A DNA stretch of 64,000 bases, taken from contig NZ_UZWD01000031.1 of NCBI RefSeq assembly GCF_900631955.1, positions 1 to 64,000 on the forward strand, in the 5' to 3' direction. Both the position numbers and the translations under genes were made by a program. Source of the DNA: Devosia equisanguinis (lineage in GTDB: Bacteria > Pseudomonadota > Alphaproteobacteria > Rhizobiales > Devosiaceae). Positions 1 to 7,057 of the stretch are shown piece after piece (position 1 is the first letter of the stretch; every line of letters starts with the position of its first letter). The notes under the pieces were generated by a model, which was not told where the DNA came from, ran no database searches, and saw nothing but the letters and a program-made list of their open reading frames with translations.

Positions 1-75
1 CCCCACCCCGGCCCTCCCCCTCAAGGGGGGAGGGAGCGATAGAGCTGCATCATCCAGAACGTGAAAAGCTCCAGG
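1..75. repeat. GC-rich extragenic palindrome, copy 1 of a dispersed repeat
   Basis: C-rich then G-rich arms around bases 12-35 form a palindrome. They are followed by the tail GCGATAGAGCTGCATCA at about 37-53 and a GTGAAA-GCT end. The same arm-plus-tail arrangement recurs at about 56595-56647, so this is a dispersed repeat and not chance base composition. No open frame here has coding character. Confidence 0.6.
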
Positions 76-180
76 GCGAGGTTTTTGTAGCGACCCATCA
101 CATTACGGGCCGGCGGGGTTGCCCAGGCCGTTCCGCCCCAATCCCGATCACAATTTTCTCAGCCGCAACTGCCTGCGGAA

Positions 181-354
181 CCCATCGCAATTTGTCTCGT
201 TGAATGGGCACGTCGACTGCTGAAGCAGCGACACCGGAATTGGGGGAAAGCCAACAGAGCCTCCCCCTTCGAAGGGTGGATGGACGTAAAGGTTGACGCT
301 CCTTTACGGCCGCCCCGCTGGGCGCGAAACCTCGGTTTCGCGCCCTTCTTTTTG
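181..354 (+). ncRNA. candidate structured small RNA ending in an intrinsic terminator
   Basis: No protein-coding frame is credible here, yet the stretch ends in a textbook terminator and contains a chain of hairpins. The pairings are 181-185 with 204-208, CTGC/GCAG at 217-228, GGGGGA 242-247 with 262-267 (competing with a CCCTT/AAGGG hairpin at 265-276), and CGTAAAGG 285-292 with 301-308. The family is not recognised; 6S, SRP and tmRNA hallmarks were looked for and not found. It could instead be a long 3' untranslated end of a gene left of the window. The 5' end is a guess. Confidence 0.3.
320..354 (+). terminator. intrinsic terminator
   Basis: Eleven-base arms 320-330 and 335-345 pair perfectly around a CTCG tetraloop and are followed by TTCTTTTTG. 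It reads on the plus strand and has no plausible CDS in front of it, which supports the small RNA proposed just upstream. Confidence 0.8.
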
Positions 355-532
355 TGCTGCGCAAATGCGGCCCAACTCTCCTCCGAGTCCATCATCGTTA
401 GCGCCGTGTGAACGGCAATCGACTGAGTATGTTTACTGTCTGTTTATTGCGCTGTTTTCTGTGATGAAACGGAATCAGTACTGTTTCGTATTTTTCCTAT
501 GCGACCATTCCGGCGCAGAAGGAGAAGGAACG

Positions 533-1348
533 ATGAAACGTACACACGCTACATTTATGTCCCTCGTCTTGCTTTCGGGGGTATCTCTGCCAGCCTATGC
601 AGATAGTCTGCTCGGCATTATCGGCAGCGGGGATAGCAACTCACTCATCACAGTGGGATCGGGCGATGCGTCTGATTCCGGCCTCGTGAATATTGGTCTG
701 GGTGGCCAGAACCAGGTGCTCGATGTCCAGGTGGGCAGCGGCAACCAGCCTCTCGCCAATGCCACCGTTGGAAGTGGTGGGGATAATGGCCTCGTCAATG
801 CCAATGTCGGCCTGCTCGACCGCAATGTGACTGTCGATGCCCAGGTGGGCGGCGACAGTCTCGCCAATGTCGACGTCAATATCGGCGGTGGCGGCAACAA
901 TGGCGGTGGCGGCAATAATGGCGGAAATAACGGTGGCGGCGGAAATAACGGCGGCAACGGTGGGAATGGCGGCAACGGTGGCAATGGCGGTAACGGCGGC
1001 AACAATGGTGGCGGCAACGGCGTCGCTATCAGCGGTTCAGGTGGCGTCAGCGGCAGCAATTGCGTGGCGACGCCTGCCTCCCAGATTGAACGCCTGATCC
1101 AGTCCACCCGCATCGACGGCTCGTGGCAGCGCGCCAGCAATGTCGCCATCCGTCGCGTCGATATCTGCCCGGAAGTGCAGACCTGGCTGGCTGCGGCGCT
1201 CTCCAATAGCGGGCTCGGTCAATCGCTGCGCTCCGCGATTGCTGCCGACCCGCTGGTCAATGCCTCGATCACCCGCTCCAGCTATAACGCCAATCGGGTG
1301 TTCGCGGTGGAGCAGAAGGGCAATCAGTTGACCGTTTTCGTCTACTGA
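533..1348 (+). CDS. Gly/Asn-rich secreted protein of unknown function
   Basis: A 271-residue protein of unknown role. Residues 1 to about 24 form a Sec signal peptide (basic MKRTH start, hydrophobic core, AYA-D cleavage). The next ~90 residues carry imperfect VGSG/NIG-type repeats rich in Gly, Asn, Asp and Val. Residues about 120-165 are a low-complexity tract built from GGNN and GGN units. The last ~90 residues are an ordinary globular tail with two Cys. The start is ATG 533 because GAAGGAGAAGG lies just before it; the frame is open back to 293 but that part has no signal peptide. Length of the Gly/Asn tract may vary between strains. A terminator follows at 1403. Export is well supported; a cell-surface or matrix role is only a guess. 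Confidence 0.75.
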   Translation: MKRTHATFMSLVLLSGVSLPAYADSLLGIIGSGDSNSLITVGSGDASDSGLVNIGLGGQNQVLDVQVGSGNQPLANATVGSGGDNGLVNANVGLLDRNVTVDAQVGGDSLANVDVNIGGGGNNGGGGNNGGNNGGGGNNGGNGGNGGNGGNGGNGGNNGGGNGVAISGSGGVSGSNCVATPASQIERLIQSTRIDGSWQRASNVAIRRVDICPEVQTWLAAALSNSGLGQSLRSAIAADPLVNASITRSSYNANRVFAVEQKGNQLTVFVY

Positions 1349-1402
1349 TCCAGCCCAATTGAGCACCAACATGCTCATCAAATAGGCATTTAAAAATATT
1401 GG

Positions 1403-1440
1403 CGCCGATGTAAGCAGTTTCTGCTTGCATCGGCGTTTTT
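1403..1440 (+). terminator. intrinsic terminator after the Gly/Asn-rich gene
   Basis: Fifteen-base arms 1403-1417 and 1421-1435 pair with one G-T wobble around TTT, followed by TTTTT. It separates the secreted-protein gene from the ABC importer operon. Confidence 0.85.
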
Positions 1441-1484
1441 GCTGGGCTTGATTTCCCTCAAGACAAGAATGGGGACGTCAAGAC

Positions 1485-2519
1485 ATGCTTTCACGCCGAT
1501 CCTTCTCCACCGCCCTGGCACTGGCCGCGGGTCTCAGCATTTCCGGCTTCTCGGTACTACCGGCCATGGCGCAGACCGACATCAAGTTCACGCTGGACTG
1601 GCGTTTCGAAGGTCCGGCCGCCGGCTTCCTCCTGGCGCAGGACAATGGCTATTTCGCCGAGGAAGGGCTCAACGTCACCATTGATACCGGCAATGGCTCG
1701 GTCGAGGCCATCCCGCGCGTCGCGACCGGCGCCTATCAGATGGGCTTTGGCGACATCAACTCGTTGATCAAGTTCCTCGACGAAGATACGGCCCAGCCGG
1801 TCACGGCCGTGATGATGGTCTATGACAAGCCGGTCTTTTCCATCATCGGACGCAAGTCGCTGGGGATCACCGACGATCCGAAGTCGCTCGAGGGCAAGAA
1901 GCTCGGCGCGCCGCCGCCCGATGGGGCCTTTGCCCAGTGGCCTGCCTTCATCGAAGCGGCCGGGCTAGACGCCTCCACCATCACCATCGAATCCATCGGC
2001 TTTCCGGTGCGCGAGCCGATGCTGGCCTCGGGCGATGTCGATGGCGTTTTCGGCTTTGCCTTCTCGGTCATTCTCAATCTCAAGGCCAATGGCGTGCCGG
2101 ATGAGGACATTTCCACCATCCTCTTCGCCGATCACGGCCTCAATCTCTATGGCAATGCGGTGCTGGTGAACCAGACCTTCGCCGCCGAAAATCCCGAGGC
2201 GGTGAAGGGCTTCCTTCGTGCCCTGGCCAAGGGCTTTGCCGATGCCGTGGCCGATCCGGCCGCCGGTGCCGCTGCCGTTCTGGCCCGCAATGAAACGCTC
2301 AATCTCGAAACCGAAACCGAGCGTCTGACCATGGCAAATGAGATGAATATCAAGACCCCCTATGTCGTCGAAAACGGCTTTGGCGGTATCGACGAGGCGC
2401 GCCTGGCCGCCTCCATCGAGACGCTGAAGATTTCCATGGGCCTTAAGGGCAATGTCACCGCCGCCGAGGTTTTCGACGCCCAGTATCTGCCGCCCGCCGC
2501 AGAGCGCATGCTGCCCTGA
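1485..2519 (+). CDS. ABC transporter substrate-binding protein, NMT1/THI5-like (SsuA/TauA/ThiY superfamily)
   Basis: Periplasmic solute receptor of an ABC importer. The N-terminus MLSRRSFS followed by a hydrophobic stretch and AMAQ-T looks like a signal peptide, possibly Tat-dependent because of the twin Arg. The mature part opens with the fold typical of NMT1 proteins (IKFTLDWRFEGPAAGF, then GYFAEEGLNV) and has the later GDINSL and conserved Gly-rich loop segments. Members of this family bind pyrimidine vitamin precursors, taurine or alkanesulfonates, nitrate or aromatic acids; the ligand cannot be read from sequence. No TPP riboswitch is visible in the short leader. The ATPase and permease follow on the same strand, after an intercistronic region with two hairpins. 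Confidence 0.88.
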   Translation: MLSRRSFSTALALAAGLSISGFSVLPAMAQTDIKFTLDWRFEGPAAGFLLAQDNGYFAEEGLNVTIDTGNGSVEAIPRVATGAYQMGFGDINSLIKFLDEDTAQPVTAVMMVYDKPVFSIIGRKSLGITDDPKSLEGKKLGAPPPDGAFAQWPAFIEAAGLDASTITIESIGFPVREPMLASGDVDGVFGFAFSVILNLKANGVPDEDISTILFADHGLNLYGNAVLVNQTFAAENPEAVKGFLRALAKGFADAVADPAAGAAAVLARNETLNLETETERLTMANEMNIKTPYVVENGFGGIDEARLAASIETLKISMGLKGNVTAAEVFDAQYLPPAAERMLP

Positions 2520-2534
2520 GGCTACTGGCAGTCT

Positions 2535-2606
2535 CCCGGGCGTGAGGGCGCCCGGGCTATCCGCCCCAGAACGTTCTTTCGAGGGAACGAGGATGTTCTG
2601 GGGCGG
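2535..2606 (+). promoter_or_regulatory. two intercistronic hairpins between binding protein and ATPase genes
   Basis: CCCGGGCG 2535-2542 pairs with 2549-2556. A stronger 12-bp stem pairs 2561-2572 with 2595-2606. Such structures after binding-protein genes commonly stabilise the upstream mRNA or cause partial termination, so that the receptor is made in excess of the membrane parts. That role is inferred here. Confidence 0.6.
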
Positions 2607-2642
2607 GTCCTTTTCCGCCCACCCGCCTGCCAAGGAGCCGCC

Positions 2643-3434
2643 ATGACCTCACTCCTGGTCTCCATCGAAAATGTCGACATGCGCTATGGCGGGCCAGATG
2701 GCACGCTGGCGGTGAGCGGGCTTAACCTCAGGATCAATCGCGGCGAGTTCGTCGCCGTTGTCGGGCCCTCCGGCTGTGGCAAGTCCACGCTGATGAAGCT
2801 GACCACCGGGCTCCATATCCCGCAATCCGGCGTCGTCATCGTCGCCAATAGCCAGGTGACCAAGCCGGTCTCGATCGTCGGCATGGCCTTCCAGAACCCC
2901 ACCATGCTGCCCTGGCGCACGACGCTCGAAAACATCCTCCTGCCGCTCGAAATCGTAGAGAAGCATCGCCATCGGCTGCGCGCCCACAAGGCGGAATACA
3001 TCGCCAAGGCCGAAAAGCTGCTCGAAACTGTCGGGCTGAAGGGCTTTGGCGACAAATTTCCCTGGCAGCTCTCGGGCGGCATGCAGCAGCGCGCCAATCT
3101 CTGCCGCGCCCTCATTCACGAGCCGGAACTGCTTATGCTCGACGAGCCCTTCGGCGCGCTCGATGCCTTCACCCGCGAAGAACTGTGGTGCGTCATCCGC
3201 GATCTGCATGCCGCTCAAGGCGTCACCATTGTCCTCGTCACCCATGACCTGCGCGAAAGTGTGTTCCTCGCCGACAAGGTGGTGGTTATGTCCGCCCGCC
3301 CGGGGCGGGTGATTTCCGAGCATGTCGTGCCCTTCGTCCGGCCGCGCCAGCTCGATCTGCTCTACGAGCCGGATTTCAACGACATGGTGCAGAAGCTGCA
3401 CGGGGAAATCGCCACTGCGAGGGCCGCCGCATGA
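2643..3434 (+). CDS. ABC transporter ATP-binding protein (SsuB/TauB type)
   Basis: Cytoplasmic ATPase of the importer, 263 residues, a usual length for the family. Visible are Walker A GPSGCGKST near residue 41, the Q-loop (AFQNPTMLPW), signature LSGGMQQR, Walker B LLMLDEPFGALD and the switch His in LVTHDL. The QNPTMLPWRTTLENILLP segment is characteristic of the nitrate/taurine/sulfonate subfamily. The stop overlaps the permease start by 4 bp, so the two are translationally coupled. Confidence 0.92.
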   Translation: MTSLLVSIENVDMRYGGPDGTLAVSGLNLRINRGEFVAVVGPSGCGKSTLMKLTTGLHIPQSGVVIVANSQVTKPVSIVGMAFQNPTMLPWRTTLENILLPLEIVEKHRHRLRAHKAEYIAKAEKLLETVGLKGFGDKFPWQLSGGMQQRANLCRALIHEPELLMLDEPFGALDAFTREELWCVIRDLHAAQGVTIVLVTHDLRESVFLADKVVVMSARPGRVISEHVVPFVRPRQLDLLYEPDFNDMVQKLHGEIATARAAA

Positions 3435-4246
3435 CCACATTCGAGACCGTAACGCCCGTCGCCACCCCGCCCAAGCCCATGTTCAGGATCAATTGGGTGC
3501 GTCTGGCCCCCTTCCTCTACACCATAGGCCTCTTCGTCATCTGGGAGCTGGCGGTGCGCATTTCCGGCCTGCCGCACACCATCCTGCCGGCGCCGTCGCG
3601 GGTGTTCGAGGCAATCGTCCAGTACTGGTCGCCGATCTGGAAGAATTCGGTGCAGACGCTCTACACCACCGTGCTGGGCTTTCTCATCGCCGTGGTGGCG
3701 GGGCTGGGCATAGGCCTGTTCATCGGCTGGTCGAAAACCATCTATGCCGGGCTCTATCCGATCATGATCGGCTTCAACGCCATTCCCAAGGTGGCGCTGG
3801 TGCCCATCCTCGTCATCTGGTTCGGCATCGGCACCGTGCCCGCCGTGCTCACCGCGTTCCTCATTTCCTTCTTTCCCATCGTGGTCAATGTCGCCACGGG
3901 CCTTGCCACCATCGAGCCGGAAACCGAGGACGTGCTGCGCGCGCTGGGCGCCAAGAAAATGGACATCATGCTCAAGGTGGGCATTCCCCGCTCCATGCCC
4001 TATTTCTTCGGCTCGCTGAAAGTCGCCATCACCCTGGCCTTTGTCGGTTCGGTGGTCAGCGAAACCGTGGCTTCCAATTCGGGCCTCGGTAATATGATGG
4101 CCTCGGCGCAATCCAACTTTAACGTGCCGCTGGTCTTTGCGGGCCTGCTCATGCTCGCCGTCGAGGGCATCGCCATGTATGCGCTGATGGCGTGGGTGGA
4201 AAAGCGCATGACCGGCTGGGCGCATCGCTCGACCATGGCAAACTGA
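3431..4246 (+). CDS. ABC transporter permease (SsuC/TauC type)
   Basis: Inner-membrane channel subunit, 271 residues, with about six hydrophobic spans. The BPD_transp_1 coupling-helix region is visible around LRALGAKKMDIMLKVGIP (the EAA loop), which docks onto the ATPase encoded just before it. The ATG start overlaps the ATPase stop by 4 bp. With the binding protein and ATPase this forms a complete three-gene importer. The substrate remains unassigned. Confidence 0.92.
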   Translation: MTTFETVTPVATPPKPMFRINWVRLAPFLYTIGLFVIWELAVRISGLPHTILPAPSRVFEAIVQYWSPIWKNSVQTLYTTVLGFLIAVVAGLGIGLFIGWSKTIYAGLYPIMIGFNAIPKVALVPILVIWFGIGTVPAVLTAFLISFFPIVVNVATGLATIEPETEDVLRALGAKKMDIMLKVGIPRSMPYFFGSLKVAITLAFVGSVVSETVASNSGLGNMMASAQSNFNVPLVFAGLLMLAVEGIAMYALMAWVEKRMTGWAHRSTMAN

Positions 4247-4290
4247 GGGGCCGCCGTCCGCCGCTACACGAACTGTCACAAAACCGCAAT

Positions 4291-4320
4291 CGGGGTATGG
4301 CCAATGGTGGCCATACCCCG
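4291..4320 (+). promoter_or_regulatory. 12-bp hairpin overlapping the ppk2 ribosome binding site
   Basis: Arms 4291-4302 and 4309-4320 pair perfectly around a six-base loop. The second arm ends in the first G of CGGAG, the ribosome binding site for the GTG at 4333. There is no U-tract, so this may be a weak terminator of the ABC operon or a structure that partly hides the ppk2 binding site. Confidence 0.55.
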
Positions 4321-4332
4321 GAGTGCCTTATC

Positions 4333-5265
4333 GTGACCGAACCTGCATTCAACCGCCTCGACCAGCTCACCATCGAACTCGACCGCATTCGCGACGAGAT
4401 CGCCGACAGTTTCGACGAAGAGCTCGAGCTGCAATTCGAGGATGACCAGCTCGAGGCGCTGGCGGAGGACAGCGAGCGGGAAGGGCGCAAGTCGCTCGAT
4501 CGCAGGATCTACTTCCGCGAGCTGTTCCGCCTGCAGCATGAATTGGTGCGCCTGCAGGATTGGATCGTGCACAACAAGCTCAAGGTTGCGGTGATTTTCG
4601 AGGGCCGCGACTCCGCCGGCAAGGGCGGCGCGATCAAGCGCATCACCCAGCGTCTCAATCCGCGCGTCTGCCGCGTCGTCGCGCTGCCGGCGCCGTCCGA
4701 TCGCGAGAAGACTCAGTGGTATTTCCAGCGTTACGTGTCGCACCTGCCGGCTGCCGGCGAAATGGTGCTGTTCGATCGCTCCTGGTACAATCGGGCCGGG
4801 GTCGAGCGGGTCATGGGCTTTTGCACCCCCGACGAGCTGGAGGAATTCTTCCGCACCGTGCCCGAATTCGAAAAGATGCTGCTGCGCTCCGGCATCATCC
4901 TCATCAAGTTCTGGTTCTCGATCACCAATGAGGAGCAGGAATTCCGCTTCCGCATGCGCATCCAGGATCCGCTCAAACAGTGGAAGCTGTCGCCCATGGA
5001 CATGGAATCCCGCCGCCACTGGGAAGACTATACCAAGGCCAAGGAAGACATGCTCGGCCGCACCCACACCGCCGACTCCCCCTGGTGGGTGGTCGAGGCC
5101 GACGACAAGAAGCGGGCCCGGCTCAACTGTATCGCCCATCTGCTCTCGGCCATCCCCTATGGCGAGGTGCCCAAGCAGCAGATCGTCCTGCCCGAGCGTA
5201 TCCGTCACCCCGATTATCACCGCGGCCCGGTGCCCGACGAGATGTATGTCAAAGACGTCTACTGA
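4333..5265 (+). CDS. ppk2: polyphosphate kinase 2
   Basis: PPK2-family nucleotide kinase, about 310 residues, moving phosphate between polyphosphate and nucleoside di- or monophosphates in the cytoplasm. The P-loop FEGRDSAGKGGAIKRI and the Walker B-like VLFDRSWYNRAGVERV are present, with the lid segment FRMRIQDPLKQWKLSPMD. The N-terminal ~75 residues are acidic helices. The arrangement fits single-domain class I enzymes; class assignment by eye is tentative. GTG 4333 is preferred because CGGAG lies 10 bases upstream and because upstream in-frame ATGs fall inside the hairpin or the permease gene. Confidence 0.88.
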   Translation: MTEPAFNRLDQLTIELDRIRDEIADSFDEELELQFEDDQLEALAEDSEREGRKSLDRRIYFRELFRLQHELVRLQDWIVHNKLKVAVIFEGRDSAGKGGAIKRITQRLNPRVCRVVALPAPSDREKTQWYFQRYVSHLPAAGEMVLFDRSWYNRAGVERVMGFCTPDELEEFFRTVPEFEKMLLRSGIILIKFWFSITNEEQEFRFRMRIQDPLKQWKLSPMDMESRRHWEDYTKAKEDMLGRTHTADSPWWVVEADDKKRARLNCIAHLLSAIPYGEVPKQQIVLPERIRHPDYHRGPVPDEMYVKDVY

Positions 5266-5356
5266 CCGGCGGGCGCGTGGCGTCCGCATGTGTTGATCAT
5301 TTCTCTTTCGCCTTTGTTTACGCGCCTCGGTCATGCTTCCCGCAGAGGAGCAGGGT

Positions 5357-6946
5357 GTGACCGAGGCCAATCTGACAGAGCTGCGGGCGGGGCTGCTGGC
5401 ATGTCGCCAGATGAGCCGCACCGGGCGTTCGACCGAAGGCCTGATCGAGGCCCAGCGGCTGCTCGTGGTTGCCCGCAAGCTCGGCGATCCCGGCCTCACG
5501 GCTGCGTGCCTCACCAATATCGGCTGGTTCTGCCTGCAACTGGGCTATGCCGATGAGGGCCTGGCCTCGGCCAGCGAAGCCAAGGCGCTCTATTTCGAAA
5601 CCGACAATCACGACGGCCAGGCCTTCGCCACCGCTGTCTATTCCTGGCTGCTGGTCGAGTTGGGCCTCAGCGATCTCGGTTTCACCGAAGCCGATGCCGC
5701 CGTCCAGATGGCGCGCCACACGGCGCTGCCGGCGCTTCTGAGCTTTGTCCTCGGCTGCAAGGGCATGGCACTGATGATGTGCCGGCAGGATCAGCTTGCC
5801 TATCCGCTGCTCGAGGAGGCGCTGGCCCTCGCCGAAAAGGGCAATGATCCCTCCACCACGGCGATGACGCTGGTCAATATGGGTTTTTCCGTCGTCTCGC
5901 AGGCCGAATTCGCCGAAGCGGCGGGCCATGTCGAGGACGGGCTGCGCCTGCGGCGCAAGGCGATGATGTTCAACGACCGCGCCATCGACACGGCGCGCGC
6001 CTGCGGCGATTTGTGGAACCTGCGCATTGCACTGTGCAATGGCGCCGAGCTGGCTCAGGGTCTGGGCTATCGCGAGATGGCCCGCGCCTTTCTCGATGAG
6101 TGGGACAGCCTGCCCGGCACGGTCGGGCCGCGCAGCCGCATCCACTATCTCTACACGCGCGGCGAATTGCTGACCGCCTGGGGTCAGCTGGACGAAGCCC
6201 TTGCGGTCTGCAAGGAGGCGGTCCGGCTGGCCGCCAACGGCGCCAATCTGGACCACCGGGTCAATACCTTGCGCCGGCTGTCCGATGTCGAGGCGGCCTT
6301 GGGCAACCACCAGGGCGCGCTCGAGCATTACCGGGCCTTCCACGAGGCCTTTGTCTACCAGATGGGCGAAAGCACCCGCCGCCGCGCCCAGGTCACCGAA
6401 ATGCAGCTCGAAAATGAGCGCCTGCGGCTGCGCGCCGATCGCCTCGAGGAGGAGGCCAGCAAGGACGCCCTAACTGGCATTTTCAATCGCCGTGCCTTCG
6501 AAAGCCATTTCGAGCGCATCCAGGGCGAGGTGTTCTCATTCGCCATTCTCGACATCGACCACTTCAAGTCGGTCAATGACCGCTTCTCGCACATGACCGG
6601 CGATGCGGTGCTGCAACGGCTCGCCGGCGTGCTCGGCGCCTGGGGCGAACCCGTGTCTGCCTATCGGCTGGGCGGCGAGGAATTCGCCCTCATCGTCGCC
6701 GGCAGGGGCCAGGTGGAGGCGATGCCGATCATGGAGGCCATCCGGGTGGCGCTGGAGCAAACCCTGTGGTCCGATCTGGCGCCCGGTCTCGCGATCACCG
6801 TCAGCATCGGCCTCGTGGACTCCGTGCAGTTCGCCGGCCGCTCGGTGATTTCCGAGGCCGACCGGCGCCTCTATGCCGCCAAGACGCAGGGCCGCAATCG
6901 CGTCGTGGGCGGCTTCGATACCGAGCCGGTATCCCTGCGCGCCTGA
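5357..6946 (+). CDS. TPR-GGDEF diguanylate cyclase
   Basis: Soluble c-di-GMP synthase candidate, about 529 residues. Residues ~15-340 are helical repeats of TPR type (repeated ALALAEKGNDPSTTAMTLVNMG-like units). A coiled-coil linker (QLENERLRLRADRLEEEASK) joins a GGDEF domain starting at DALTGIFNRRAF. The active-site motif reads GGEEF, with the metal site DIDHFKSVND intact, so it should be catalytic. The four residues five before the motif are GEPV, so the canonical RxxD product-inhibition site is missing. There is no membrane segment. GTG 5357 is chosen because GAGGAG precedes it by 6 bases; an ATG at 5333 lacks a binding site. Confidence 0.88.
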   Translation: MTEANLTELRAGLLACRQMSRTGRSTEGLIEAQRLLVVARKLGDPGLTAACLTNIGWFCLQLGYADEGLASASEAKALYFETDNHDGQAFATAVYSWLLVELGLSDLGFTEADAAVQMARHTALPALLSFVLGCKGMALMMCRQDQLAYPLLEEALALAEKGNDPSTTAMTLVNMGFSVVSQAEFAEAAGHVEDGLRLRRKAMMFNDRAIDTARACGDLWNLRIALCNGAELAQGLGYREMARAFLDEWDSLPGTVGPRSRIHYLYTRGELLTAWGQLDEALAVCKEAVRLAANGANLDHRVNTLRRLSDVEAALGNHQGALEHYRAFHEAFVYQMGESTRRRAQVTEMQLENERLRLRADRLEEEASKDALTGIFNRRAFESHFERIQGEVFSFAILDIDHFKSVNDRFSHMTGDAVLQRLAGVLGAWGEPVSAYRLGGEEFALIVAGRGQVEAMPIMEAIRVALEQTLWSDLAPGLAITVSIGLVDSVQFAGRSVISEADRRLYAAKTQGRNRVVGGFDTEPVSLRA

Positions 6947-7057
6947 TCCGGTGCCTTTCCTGCGGCACGAGAAGCGCCGCCCCCGTTGCCCCGCTGTGCC
7001 GCATGGCCTACATAGGCGCCAACCCACGCAGAATCCCTTTGAAGAGGTCATGACGCC

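Noticed and set aside
293..532. Upstream extension of the Gly/Asn-rich gene
   Set aside because: It crosses a terminator and places 80 residues before a good signal peptide; the ribosome binding site is at 533.
1441..1484. TPP riboswitch before the NMT1-type binding protein
   Set aside because: The leader is too short after the upstream terminator and shows no thi-box sequence.
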